A stretch of 62,447 nucleotides of DNA from Planctomycetota bacterium (GTDB lineage: Bacteria; Planctomycetota; UBA1135; UBA2386): positions 1 through 62,447 of the forward strand of contig JADLHO010000189.1 of NCBI GenBank assembly GCA_020848735.1. Direction: 5' to 3'. A program made the translations under genes and the position numbers. Every line of letters starts with the position of its first letter. Position 1 is the stretch's first letter. Below are positions 9,933 through 19,175 of this stretch, one piece after another. The notes beneath the pieces were generated by a model, which was given only the letters and a program-made list of their open reading frames with translations, ran no database searches and had not been told where the DNA came from.

Positions 9933-10436
9933 ATGCTGCTTCTCCTGCTGCTCCTGGCGTGCGCTCCTGACGGGCAATGCGAGGGAGCTCCCGGTGCGAT
10001 CCGGCGCGGCGATGCCGGCTCTGAACTCCCTTCCCTCGATCGCCGTGAGTTCCTCGAGCTGCAACCCGAGTCGGTCATCGTCGCCCACGCGCATGAGCTG
10101 GCTCCTTCGGTCCGGGGTGAGCCTCGACCTCCTACCCTCTAACTCGTCGAGCGCTATCGTGCGGAGTACCGAGCTACGGAGGACCTCTTCTTCGAGTTGC
10201 TTCGCGAACAATCGACAAGCTTGACGCGATCGGGTCGACGTCGCGCCGACTTCGTGGCCGGCTTGATTGATGCGACAAGGGGTTCCTTTGCTCCTCTGCG
10301 TCTCGTGGCGAACACGGAGCTGACGGAGCTCGTCCTCCAGATGAGGGCTTTGAAGCAAATGAAGCCGTTACGAGCAGATCCGTGGACTTCGGGGACGACG
10401 CCCGACGATTCGCCCGCCAGTCGCGCGAATCGATGA
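9933..10436 (+). pseudogene. Small lipoprotein frame interrupted by an in-frame TAA
   Basis: ATG at 9933, with GAGG 9 nt upstream, opens a lipoprotein-like start: a run of leucines then LLLAC (lipobox), then a polar segment to TAA at 10140-10142 (69 codons). The same frame resumes immediately for 97 codons to TGA at 10434-10436. The second half (for example LVERYRAEYRATEDLFFELL and FVAGLIDATRGSF) looks like ordinary helical protein. Together the halves make a plausible 167-aa lipoprotein. A nonsense mutation is the simplest reading. Two separate genes or stop readthrough are alternatives. No homologous family is recognised. Confidence 0.45.
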
Positions 10437-10672
10437 GCGTGGGTTCGATCATGCCGAATGTCGAGACACCGGGGTGGCTGCAAGAACCCGCTGCGCTTGC
10501 GGCAGCTCTGTCTGCTTCCGTCCGAGAGGGCCACGGCAGATCCACGGACCGGGTCCCGCCGACTTCCCGACTCGTCGGGTCCCGCGACGACTCTTCGGCT
10601 CACGGGCACAGCTTCGTGGAGTTCGTCGCCGTCCCATCCACCTTCCAAGAAACAACAGAGCCTCGTAGCGAC

Positions 10673-11314
10673 ATGATGAGTCCGTACATCCGCTCAGCGA
10701 TCGTCCTTCTGGCATTTGCCGGCTCGGTGGTGTCAGGAATCCCCCACGTGGGCACGACGCGGGGACCGAAGTCCTGGAGTGCCTTCGTCGATCGGGTGCG
10801 ACTCGTCGCTCCCGAGCTCGTACCGGCATCGCCGCTGGCCGATGAAGAGCTTCCCGCGTGCAAGCACTGCGCCCGTACTCCCGAGAAGCCGGGAGTTGAG
10901 CCACCGACCTACCACGACGTCGCACTCGACCGAACCACTGGCGGACAGAGTCCGCCGTACGTATGGGTGAGTGCGGTGTTCCGGCTTCCTGCGAGCAATC
11001 ATGGGCACGATGGGACCTGCAACTTCGCGGGTTGCACGACCGTCACCTGCAAGTGGAAGGGCGACGTGCGACTCACGTTTCAACCCCCCAGCAGCTACCA
11101 GGGTGGTCCCCTGAAGCTCGAGGTGACCTTTGGTGGTCAAAGCAAGGGAACAGTTGACTTGCCGACCGACGGGTCGGTTCAGGTCATTCCCATCGAAGTC
11201 GATCTGGAGTGCGACCAGAATTCCACCAACCCGGCATTTCTGGAAGTCTCCAGTTCGACCGCAGCGCCCGACGTCGCATTCCGACACCAGTTTCGCTGCG
11301 AAGCGTGTCAATGA
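10673..11314 (+). CDS. Secreted cysteine-rich hypothetical protein
   Basis: 213 aa with a Sec signal peptide (hydrophobic stretch at about 8-21, likely cleaved near residue 22). The mature part has paired cysteines (CKHC, CNFAGCTTVTC, CEAC near the C-terminus) and a beta-rich middle, suggesting a small extracellular domain with disulfides or bound metal. ATG at 10673, or alternatively 10676, is chosen because it begins the signal peptide; the open frame runs 97 codons further upstream without signal features. Its stop overlaps the ATG of the next lipoprotein gene (ATGA), so the two are likely co-translated. Third-position GC is lower than in surrounding housekeeping genes. Confidence 0.75.
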   Translation: MMSPYIRSAIVLLAFAGSVVSGIPHVGTTRGPKSWSAFVDRVRLVAPELVPASPLADEELPACKHCARTPEKPGVEPPTYHDVALDRTTGGQSPPYVWVSAVFRLPASNHGHDGTCNFAGCTTVTCKWKGDVRLTFQPPSSYQGGPLKLEVTFGGQSKGTVDLPTDGSVQVIPIEVDLECDQNSTNPAFLEVSSSTAAPDVAFRHQFRCEACQ

Positions 11315-13800
11315 ACGGATGGACGGCTCTCGTCGGTCCACGCCCGACCTGCGCGTGCGTTCTCATCGGGTTGCTGATCGGATGCTCGGCCGATGACCCG
11401 GGGCCTCCGTCGATGGGGCCGGCGCGGCGCGCCGGACACGTGGAGGAGAGCTCGCGAGAGGTGCGCGGCGGCGAAGCGCCTTTCCCAGGACGATCCAGCG
11501 CGGAGTCGGGGTCCGCGACCTCGATCGAGTCCGGCGTGCCTCTCAGGTTCTCCATGACCCTGGAGGGAGGAGCGCCGGATGATCGCTCGAAGGGCGTCGC
11601 GTTGATTTGCAGCAGAAACCGCTTGGCCGAGGACCCCGGGCCATACGTGGAGAGGGCCAGTGCGGCGCTGGTTCCGGTTGGCAACGGGTACGAGCTCTCC
11701 TTCGCCAGCCTCAGGCCCTTCGTGACCGAGGAGGACTTCGCCTTGGCAATCCTCGTTCCAGGTTGCCCACCGACCGTGAAGGCAATCGACGTGGAAGCCG
11801 GATCTCCACCGATCATCGACCTCGGTGTCGTTCGGATGGCGGCCACGCATTGCGGGTCGTGCCGGGTCGAAACGGAGGCCGGGCAGCCCGTTGCGGCAGA
11901 GGTGTCCGTGACCAGCGTTCCAATCCGTCACAAGGATGGCCGATGGTTGGTGAGGGCCGCGGTGGACGGTTCCGGCGAAGGGACATTCACCCATCCTCTG
12001 GCGGAGACCGCTTACCAATTCGAGGTCGACGCATTCGGTCTTCGACTGCCGGACGGGGCAGTCGTGCTCACACCGGAGGCAGGGTCGGCGAGGCTCGTCG
12101 TCCAGCCGGTGGCGAGTTGGAGGGGTCGGATCGTCGATCCGATCACTCAGGCGCCGCTCTCTGGCATCCGCGTCCAATGCGAATGCCGAGCCGGGGCTGT
12201 GCCGATCAGCGCTTCCAGCACGTCGGATCCGGCGGGAGGCTTCCACATCACCCTCCCGAGCGCGTGCACCGAAGGCGAGCTCTCCGCACAGGTGTTCGGT
12301 GCGACGCACGCCTTCGGGCGCCTCCCTGCGACCGATGGTCTCGTGCTCGGCTTGCCGATGCGCACCGTGCGCGTCCAGATGCGCTGGGAAGACGAGAGCC
12401 TGGCGAAGTCGGACCTCGGCTATCGATTCCACGATGAGCGCGCGAGCGGCTCGCGACTGGCGTGGCGGGTCTATCCGGCCGGTCTGGTCGGCCTCGAAGG
12501 GCTCACCCTCCGTTGTCTGGAGGGCGAGCATTGGTTCCAAGCCATCCCGCTGCGACGTGCCTGGTTCCCTTCGCGACCGGTTCGGATCGGCCCGAGGGGA
12601 GACTGGGATTGCGTGGTATCGATCGAGCCGGCGCGAGAGCTGGTCGTCCGCGTGGTTCGTCCGGACGGAGAACCGCTTCCTGGCGCAGACGTGTGGACGA
12701 TCCGAGGGCGTGCGGTGCTCGAGCCCCCGTCAGGCATTCGCTATCATGACTTGGCGGAGAAGCCGCGCGAGGCACCGGATACGCAGCAGCCGGCCCCGCT
12801 ATGGGATCACGCACGGACCGACCCGAAGGGACTCGGTAGCGTGCGCTATGGGGAAGGACCAGTGGGGCTCTGGGTACGTGCGGCCGGATTCCCACCAGCG
12901 GTTGTGCCGGACCTGAGCCTCGGCGGCGCAAGGCAGGCGTTTCTCGAGGTGAGGCTCGGACGTGGCGGCATACTCGAAGGAGCGATTCTCGATTGGTTCT
13001 CGCCCTCCAGGCCGCACGGCCTGGTCTTGCGTGGGTCCCACGATGGCAGGCGGACGCGTTGGCCACCCGACGGAACGCTGACCATCGAGAGAGATGGGAC
13101 GTTCGTACACGGTGGTCTGCCGGTCGGCCGCTTCGAACTGCAGCTCGAGTTCCCCGGCATGAGCCAGTCCTTCCTGGTCGCCGAAGTCGACGTGGAAGAA
13201 GGCAAGGTCTCACGCGTACGGGTCGACGCGAGGGCAGCAGGTGTCCGATTCCACGAGGCAACGCTGCGCTTCTCGCTCCCGCGACCAGAAGTCGACGCCG
13301 ATGCCGCGGGCCCGGGACCGACGCCGCCGGGCGGAACCACTCTCCTGTTCAGGTTCGGCGACGACGATCGTGCAAGGGAAGGGGGTTACGGGCCATTCGA
13401 CGTGGAGGGCTCGACGGGCTTGGCGCGCGTGGTGGTCCCCCCGGGCAGATACCTGGCCAGTGTGGCGCTCGGCCATGCGAACCGGCGGCTGCTCTATGCC
13501 GAGTCATGGATCGAGATTCCCCTGCAGGGCAACGAAGCAGAACTCGCCCTGTCGGAGCGGATGTTGCGGGTGCAATTGCTCCGCAATGGGTTGCCCTTTG
13601 CCGCCGACCAGGGCCAGGCCTACTTCGTTTTCGAGTCGGGTCCGCGGACGGTCAGGGGCTGGGTGCGCGAAGGCGGACTCATCGATGGTCCTGCCATGTC
13701 GGAGAGCGGCACGCTGAGCCTGCTGCCTCCCTACTCCGGGGCGTGGCAGGTGAGAACGGTGGACGCAAATGCCCCGCGGATCGTGGTCTCGCTGGACTGA
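11311..13800 (+). CDS. Large lipoprotein with carboxypeptidase-regulatory-like (Cna-type) repeats
   Basis: 829 aa. An N-terminal lipobox LIGC puts the lipidated Cys at about residue 25. The body is a series of beta-sandwich-like segments with phrases typical of carboxypeptidase regulatory-like domains, for example WRGRIVDPITQAPLSGIRV, VVRPDGEPLPGADVW and GGFHITLPSACTEG. Such proteins are numerous in Planctomycetota and are thought to be surface-anchored binding or structural proteins. Function here is unknown. ATG at 11311 overlaps the upstream stop, coupling it to the Cys-rich secreted protein. Confidence 0.82.
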   Translation: MNGWTALVGPRPTCACVLIGLLIGCSADDPGPPSMGPARRAGHVEESSREVRGGEAPFPGRSSAESGSATSIESGVPLRFSMTLEGGAPDDRSKGVALICSRNRLAEDPGPYVERASAALVPVGNGYELSFASLRPFVTEEDFALAILVPGCPPTVKAIDVEAGSPPIIDLGVVRMAATHCGSCRVETEAGQPVAAEVSVTSVPIRHKDGRWLVRAAVDGSGEGTFTHPLAETAYQFEVDAFGLRLPDGAVVLTPEAGSARLVVQPVASWRGRIVDPITQAPLSGIRVQCECRAGAVPISASSTSDPAGGFHITLPSACTEGELSAQVFGATHAFGRLPATDGLVLGLPMRTVRVQMRWEDESLAKSDLGYRFHDERASGSRLAWRVYPAGLVGLEGLTLRCLEGEHWFQAIPLRRAWFPSRPVRIGPRGDWDCVVSIEPARELVVRVVRPDGEPLPGADVWTIRGRAVLEPPSGIRYHDLAEKPREAPDTQQPAPLWDHARTDPKGLGSVRYGEGPVGLWVRAAGFPPAVVPDLSLGGARQAFLEVRLGRGGILEGAILDWFSPSRPHGLVLRGSHDGRRTRWPPDGTLTIERDGTFVHGGLPVGRFELQLEFPGMSQSFLVAEVDVEEGKVSRVRVDARAAGVRFHEATLRFSLPRPEVDADAAGPGPTPPGGTTLLFRFGDDDRAREGGYGPFDVEGSTGLARVVVPPGRYLASVALGHANRRLLYAESWIEIPLQGNEAELALSERMLRVQLLRNGLPFAADQGQAYFVFESGPRTVRGWVREGGLIDGPAMSESGTLSLLPPYSGAWQVRTVDANAPRIVVSLD

Positions 13801-13999
13801 GGGTGTGCAGTGCGCCGTGGCTGATCGTGCGGCCATCCGCTGCTCGTCTCGGCGCGGTCGGTTGGGGACCTTGCGGTCACGCGACCAGGGAGCTCGCGCG
13901 GCCTCTTCGCAGACACCCATTGTCTCGACACCATCGCCGTCGAACGGGAGTTCGAGGACGCGAGGCCGCGCGTTGCAGCCGATCGGGGCAGGCCACCCT

Positions 14000-15424
14000 T
14001 CAGCGCAATCCCGCACGTCGTGAGGCGAGTCCCTCGACCATGAGCCCGCAGACGAGCCCCGCGCTCGCTGCGGCCAGCGAGGCGAGGAAGGGGTGATCGA
14101 TCTCGAGCGGGAGTCCGAGCGCGGGCGCATAGCGACCGAGCACCCAGGTCGCGGCCCCGGCGATCAAGGAGCAGCTCGCGGCGAGGGAGCCGCCGCTGCG
14201 GGTGCCGAGCGCGAAGAGGACGCAGACGAGCACGCCGGCGCTGCCGAAGCCCGAGGCGTCTTCGATGCTGGTCATCACGTCGTCGGAGCCGCGGGCGAGC
14301 AGCCAGGCGGCAATGCCCGACGCGATGACCGAGGCGCGTGCGACCAGCAGGCGGGTGCGCGGGGCGAGTCCGTCGCGGCCCGCGAGCACGAGGTTGCGGG
14401 AGATGACGGAGCCGGCGGCGAGGAGCGCGCTGTCGACGGTGGAGAGGATCGCGGAGACGAGGGCGCCGGCGAAGACGACGTAGCCGATGGTCGGCAGGAC
14501 GCTGCGCGCGAGCGTCGGCAGGGCGGCTTCGGGATCGTCGAGACCGGCGTGGCGATGCGCGGCGATCAGGCCGAGGAAGACGGGCATGAGGCCGACGAGG
14601 ATGTAGATGGAGCCGCCGCAGAGGCCGGCGCGCCGCGCGGTCGCGGGGCAACGTGCGGCGAGCGAGCGGGAGACGACCTCCTGGGCGGTGACCGAGCCGA
14701 GGATCGGCAGGGCCCAGGACTCGGCGAGCGCGAGGAGCCCCGGACTCGGCACCGGGTCGCGGGTGCCGGGTGCGGGACCGAAGGCGAGGCTCAGGGCGTC
14801 TGCGGCACCGCCGTGCTGTTGCATCACGGCGACGGTCACGACGACGAGCCCGATCACGAGCACCGCACCCTGGAAGACGTCGGTGACGACGTCGGCCATC
14901 ATGCCGCCGAGCGACGTGTAGACGATGACGACGAGCGCGGCGACGAGCACGGCCGTGTCGATGTCGAGCGACGGCGAGCTCGCCGCGATCGTCTTGCCCA
15001 TCGCGTGGATCTGCGCCGAGGCCCAGAAGAGCGAGGTCGGCGCGAGGACCAGCGCCGCGATCGCCTCGACGCGCGGACCGAAGCGCCGGCGGAAGAGATC
15101 GCCGAGCGTCGTGATCCCGGCGCGCCAGAGCGGCGCCGCGAAGAGGAGCCCCATCAGCAGCAGGCACGCGCCGTAGGCGAAGGGCTCGACCGTGTGCGCG
15201 CCGAGGCCCTCGGCGTAGGCGCTGCCGGCGGCGCCCACGCAGGTCTCCGCGCCGAACCAGGTCGCGAAGATGGAGACCGTCGCGAGGCGCAGTCCGAGGC
15301 GACGGCCCGCCACGAGGTACTCGTCCTCGCTGCGGACGCGCCGGGCGACGACGGCCCCGATCGCGAGCTGGATCGCCACGTAGCCGAGCACGCCGAGCAG
15401 GAGCGGGTCCATCGCGCGGCGCAT
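14000..15424 (-). CDS. Sodium:solute symporter (SSS family)
   Basis: 474-aa polytopic inner-membrane protein with about 13 hydrophobic segments and no signal peptide. Family features include GRRLGLRLATVSIFATWFGAET near the first helices, a YTSLGGMMADVVTDVFQG segment characteristic of SSS transporters, and AGALVSAILSTVDSALLAAGSVISRNL in the middle region. It probably couples Na+ entry to uptake of a small organic solute; the substrate cannot be told from sequence. ATG at 15424 is used, and an in-frame ATG at 15412 is also possible. The 199 bp between it and the convergent lipoprotein gene show no gene. Confidence 0.92.
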   Translation of the reverse strand: MRRAMDPLLLGVLGYVAIQLAIGAVVARRVRSEDEYLVAGRRLGLRLATVSIFATWFGAETCVGAAGSAYAEGLGAHTVEPFAYGACLLLMGLLFAAPLWRAGITTLGDLFRRRFGPRVEAIAALVLAPTSLFWASAQIHAMGKTIAASSPSLDIDTAVLVAALVVIVYTSLGGMMADVVTDVFQGAVLVIGLVVVTVAVMQQHGGAADALSLAFGPAPGTRDPVPSPGLLALAESWALPILGSVTAQEVVSRSLAARCPATARRAGLCGGSIYILVGLMPVFLGLIAAHRHAGLDDPEAALPTLARSVLPTIGYVVFAGALVSAILSTVDSALLAAGSVISRNLVLAGRDGLAPRTRLLVARASVIASGIAAWLLARGSDDVMTSIEDASGFGSAGVLVCVLFALGTRSGGSLAASCSLIAGAATWVLGRYAPALGLPLEIDHPFLASLAAASAGLVCGLMVEGLASRRAGLR

Positions 15425-15497
15425 GTTGCCCGCACGTCGCCGGCGGCGGAACCGGGCACTCGGTCGAAGGGCTGCGGATCGCTAACGTGCCTTCGCC

Positions 15498-17030
15498 TTG
15501 AAGCTCGCCGATCTCCTCGACCTCGAATGGCTCCTGAGCGACGCCGCACCCGGCGGCGCCGAGCGGACCGCGGCAGCGAAGGACGCCGCGGCGCTCGCCT
15601 GCCGGGGCCGCGGTGTCGAGCCGGCGGCGGCGCGTGCCCGACTCGACGGGGATCGCGGGCTGCGCGAGGCGCTGGCCTCGGCGCTCGTGCAGACCGCGAG
15701 GGACCGCGGCGAGGAGCTGCCCGGTCGTCGGATCGCGCACGCCCTCGATCTCGTCGGCTGGTCGCTGATCGTCGCGGGGCTCGTGCTCGGCGGGAGCACG
15801 GCGGGCGTCGTGCTCGCCTACGACGGCACGACGCCCGTGAACGTGCTGCACTTCGCGCTGGTCTTCGGCGGGCTGCAGATCGCGTTGCTCGTCGCGCTCG
15901 TCGCCTTCCTCGTGCGCACGCGCATCTCGCGCGTCGAGCCCGGGCCGGGGTTGTTGCACCGCCCTGCGGCCTGGCTCGTGCAGCGCGTGCTCGGCGCCCG
16001 CGGGCGCGCGGCCGCGGAACTGCTGCGGACCCTGCGCACGCGGGCATCGCGCCACGCCGAGCTCGAGCGTTGGACCCTCTTCGCGCTCGTGCAGCGCTTC
16101 GGGGTCGCCTTCAACGCCGCCGCCCTGATCGTCGCCATCGCCCTGATCGCGGGCACCGATCTCGTGTTCTCGTGGTCGACGACCCTGGACCTCGTCGCCG
16201 ACGACATCCACGCGTTCGCGCGCACCGTGGCGCTGCCCTGGTCCGTGGTCTGGCCCGATGCGGTTCCGTCTGCGGACGCCGTGCGCGCCAGCCAATGGGT
16301 GCGCATGCCGGGGAGCTTCGTCTCGGACCAAGGGCTCGCGGCGGTGCAGCCGCTCGCGTCGAGCTGGTGGCGCTTCCTCGTGGCGCTCCTGATCACCTAC
16401 GGCCTGCTCCCGCGCGCGCTCGCGCTCGCGTTCGGGCTGTGGCGCGTGCGCGCGTCGTTGAGCGCGGCGTCGTTCGACGACGCGGCGTGTCACCGCCTCT
16501 TCGACCGGCTCCTGCCGGTTCCGACGGCGTGGAGCGGTCCGGATCCGGCGAGCGTGCGCGGCGAAGCGCCGGCCGTGCACCCTGACCAACCGCAGAGTCC
16601 GCATGCCCCGACCGCACCGGGCGCCGCGGTGATGACCCTGGCCTGGGGCAGCCTCGCCGCGCAGCGCGAGGGCATCGCGCAGCTCGTGCGCGCGCGCTTC
16701 GCTCACGAGCAGAGCGGCTCGTTCGCGGTCGGTGGGGCGTCGCTCGACGACGACGCCGCGGCCCTGCGCGCGATCCGCGACGCACGGCCGCCGCGGGCCA
16801 TCGTGTGCTTCGCCGCGGGCCAACCACCGACCGCCGACGTCCTCGCGTTCCTGCGCGACCTGCGCGGCGCGCTCGGCGCCGGTCGGCCGATCGTCGTCCT
16901 CTCCATCGAGACGCCCTCGCCCGGTCGCTTCGTGGACGCGTTGCCCGAGGAACTCGCGATCTGGCGCCGTTCGCTCGGCACGCTCGGCGATGCGCAGCTC
17001 TGGCTCGAGACCCTGGAGGCGAGCCCGTGA
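15498..17030 (+). CDS. DUF2868 domain membrane protein
   Basis: 510 aa with paired hydrophobic segments near 90-140, a central membrane pair around 200-220, and another near 295-315. The N-terminus LADLLDLEWLLSDA and the overall layout match DUF2868 proteins, usually encoded beside a DUF3482 GTPase, as here. The C-terminal part (from about 375) is soluble with an alpha/beta pattern. The start is TTG at 15498; no ATG or GTG in frame gives the family N-terminus. Its TGA overlaps the GTG of the next gene (GTGA). Function is unknown; a membrane complex with the GTPase is inferred. Confidence 0.82.
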   Translation: MKLADLLDLEWLLSDAAPGGAERTAAAKDAAALACRGRGVEPAAARARLDGDRGLREALASALVQTARDRGEELPGRRIAHALDLVGWSLIVAGLVLGGSTAGVVLAYDGTTPVNVLHFALVFGGLQIALLVALVAFLVRTRISRVEPGPGLLHRPAAWLVQRVLGARGRAAAELLRTLRTRASRHAELERWTLFALVQRFGVAFNAAALIVAIALIAGTDLVFSWSTTLDLVADDIHAFARTVALPWSVVWPDAVPSADAVRASQWVRMPGSFVSDQGLAAVQPLASSWWRFLVALLITYGLLPRALALAFGLWRVRASLSAASFDDAACHRLFDRLLPVPTAWSGPDPASVRGEAPAVHPDQPQSPHAPTAPGAAVMTLAWGSLAAQREGIAQLVRARFAHEQSGSFAVGGASLDDDAAALRAIRDARPPRAIVCFAAGQPPTADVLAFLRDLRGALGAGRPIVVLSIETPSPGRFVDALPEELAIWRRSLGTLGDAQLWLETLEASP

Positions 17031-18487
17031 CCGACGCCTTGCCGTGCTTCGTCGTCGTCGGCAACGTCAATCAGGGCAAGTCGTCCGTCGTCTCGGCGTT
17101 GACCGAGGACGAGGCCGTGCCGATCGACAGCTATCCGGGCACGACGAAGCGCAGCGCGGAATACGTGTTCAGGACGGGGGAGCGCCCCCTCTTCCGCATC
17201 GTCGACACGCCGGGCTTCCAGCGCGCGCGGCACGTGCTCGCGCGTCTGTCGGCGCGCGCCGGCAATGCCGCGGGGCGCACCGCGGCCCTGCGCGCCTTCG
17301 TGGCGGATCCCGCGATGCGCGCGGAGTTCCCCGACGAGGTCGAGCTGCTGACGCCGATCCTCTCGGGCGCGTGCATCCTCTATGTCGTCGACGCATCGAG
17401 CCCGGTCGAGCCGGCCAACGAGGCGGAGATGGAGATCCTGCGCTGGACCGGTCAGCCCGCGATGGCATTGCTCAATCGCGTGCGCGCGCGCGATCACGGC
17501 GAGGCCTGGCGGCCCGTGCTCCGGCAGTTCTTCCACATCGTGCGCGAGTTCGACGCGCACCGCGCTCGCGCCGCGGATCGCGTCGCGCTCCTGCGCGGCT
17601 TCCGGGAGATCCGTCCGGAGTGGAGCGAGTCCATCGACGCGGTCGTCAACGCGATGGAGCGCGAGGGGAGCGAGCGCTGTCATCGGTCGGCGTCCGTGAT
17701 CGCCGACCTCCTGGTCGAGGCTCTCGCGCACGTGGTGCGGCGTCCGTTCCCGGAGGGCTCCGACGAGACCGCGCTGCGGGCGGAGCTGGACCGCGCCCAT
17801 CGCGACGCACAGCGGCGATTCGAATGCGTGGCGCGCGACGCCATCGAGGGCATCCATCGGCATCCGGGCCTCACGCGAGAGGACCCGGATCTGGAGATCC
17901 TCCAGGACGACCTCTTCGGCGACACGACGTGGAAGCTCTTCGGCCTCTCGCGCTGGCAGCTTCTCCGTTACGGCGCCATCGCCGGTGCGGCCACGGGGGG
18001 CGCGCTCGACCTCGTGACCGCAGGCCACACCTTCATGCTCGGCACGGCGCTCGGCGCGGGTGCGGGCGCCACGCTCGGCTGGTTCATGGGCCCGCAGGTC
18101 GCGTCGACCTTCGGCAACTCGAGCAAGCTCGCGCGCGCGCTCTTCCCCTTCGACACCGGACGTTTCCTCGCGCTCGGTCCGGTCACGAGCCAGCGCTATG
18201 CCTGGGTGCTCGTCGACCGCGCGCTCGTGCATTACCGCGCCGTGCGCGACCGGAGCCACGCGCGCCGCGATGCCCTCGACCTCGCGAACCAGGAGCCGCA
18301 CGCCGGCGTCGCCGGTGCCGCCGGCATCGCCGCGCAGCTCCCGCGCTCGTTGCGCGATCCGCTGGATGCGGCGCTGCGGCGCGTCATGAAGGACGCCCAG
18401 CGACTCGGCGTCCCCGGTCCTGATGCGCGGCGGGACCTGGAGGCTGGCCTGGAAGCCGTCCTCCGACAGGTCCCGCCGCGTGGCTGA
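17027..18487 (+). CDS. DUF3482 domain GTPase
   Basis: 486 aa. An N-terminal Era/TrmE-like GTPase domain shows the P-loop GNVNQGKSSVV, a PGTT switch I at about residues 32-35, and DTPGF (switch II). The expected NKxD motif is weak, with LLNRVRARD at that place. A helical middle follows, then a glycine-rich hydrophobic segment (about 320-365, GAATGGALDLVTAGHTFMLG) that resembles a membrane-inserting hairpin, and a C-terminal helical region. GTG at 17027 overlaps the DUF2868 stop by 4 nt. The two products probably act as one membrane-associated unit; no biochemical role is established that I can cite. Confidence 0.87.
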   Translation: MTDALPCFVVVGNVNQGKSSVVSALTEDEAVPIDSYPGTTKRSAEYVFRTGERPLFRIVDTPGFQRARHVLARLSARAGNAAGRTAALRAFVADPAMRAEFPDEVELLTPILSGACILYVVDASSPVEPANEAEMEILRWTGQPAMALLNRVRARDHGEAWRPVLRQFFHIVREFDAHRARAADRVALLRGFREIRPEWSESIDAVVNAMEREGSERCHRSASVIADLLVEALAHVVRRPFPEGSDETALRAELDRAHRDAQRRFECVARDAIEGIHRHPGLTREDPDLEILQDDLFGDTTWKLFGLSRWQLLRYGAIAGAATGGALDLVTAGHTFMLGTALGAGAGATLGWFMGPQVASTFGNSSKLARALFPFDTGRFLALGPVTSQRYAWVLVDRALVHYRAVRDRSHARRDALDLANQEPHAGVAGAAGIAAQLPRSLRDPLDAALRRVMKDAQRLGVPGPDARRDLEAGLEAVLRQVPPRG

Positions 18488-18499
18488 GCGCCGCCGCGA

Positions 18500-19099
18500 T
18501 CAGGCGGACTTCGAGGTCGCGACGCCGACGTGCACCGCGGCGCGGTTGGGCGCCGTGCGGGACACCGACGGCTGGGCCAGCGCGGCGTCGAACCAGCTCC
18601 CGAGCTCGAGCCATTCGCCCATGAGGGTCGCGAACGGCGAGACGTCGCGGAGCCAGCGCATGCGCTGGGCAGCCGGTGCGGTCCACAGCGCGAGCGCGCT
18701 GTCGGGGCGGTAACCGGTCGCGTGGGCGACCTGCGCGAGTTCGCGCAGTTCGGTCAACACCGCCTTGCGGGTTGCGCCGACCATCGGCTCGCCACGCAGG
18801 CTCGCGTGGAACGCGGGCAGGACGATGCCGTCGAACGCGGCGATCGCGGCGCGCTCGCGAGCGCGCACGTCGATGCGGTCCGAGAAGGCATCCTGCCAGC
18901 CGTGGCGCTCGGCGACGTACTCCATCGCCACCCGGGCATCGCAGAGCTTCAGCTTGCCGTCGTGCAGCCGGGCACCGGGGTCGTGATCGACCGCGGGCTC
19001 CTCGCTCAGGTGCAGGACGAGGTCCTGCCGCACGTGTGCGAACACGGCGCGGAGGCGGTGCACCGAGAGGGCCGTTGCGGGACCGAAGAGCTCAGCCAT
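18500..19099 (-). CDS. Glutathione S-transferase-like protein
   Basis: 199 aa with a two-domain GST layout: an N-terminal thioredoxin-like part beginning MAELFGPATALSVHRLRAV, the GST subdomain end LHDGKLKLCDARVAMEYVAER (the family places LxxSxAIxxYL here; Ser is replaced by Ala in this copy), then an all-helical C-terminal domain. No canonical catalytic Tyr, Ser or Cys is obvious at the N-terminus, so enzymatic activity is uncertain. ATG at 19099 is chosen because the fold begins there; upstream in-frame starts exist. It is convergent with the GTPase gene (13 bp) and follows the HIT gene by 76 bp. Confidence 0.65.
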   Translation of the reverse strand: MAELFGPATALSVHRLRAVFAHVRQDLVLHLSEEPAVDHDPGARLHDGKLKLCDARVAMEYVAERHGWQDAFSDRIDVRARERAAIAAFDGIVLPAFHASLRGEPMVGATRKAVLTELRELAQVAHATGYRPDSALALWTAPAAQRMRWLRDVSPFATLMGEWLELGSWFDAALAQPSVSRTAPNRAAVHVGVATSKSA

Positions 19100-19175
19100 G
19101 TGGGCTTCTTCGGCAGATGCGACGCTTCGGCCTCGAGCCATGACGTGCACCCGGGCGGGAGCGTCGTGGAATGCG

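Noticed and set aside
9440..10358. Two minus-strand frames (212 and 209 codons) across the non-coding stretch
   Set aside because: They lack recognisable features and are rich in Arg and Pro; one begins inside the NahK-like gene. The plus-strand lipoprotein frame explains the region better.
13801..13999. Short frames between the lipoprotein and symporter genes
   Set aside because: No signal peptide, family motif or ribosome site; treated as a convergent intergenic region.
13731..16823. A 1030-codon minus-strand frame covering the symporter and DUF2868 gene
   Set aside because: Composition is low-complexity Arg/Ala and it overlaps two genes with clear membrane-protein features in other frames.
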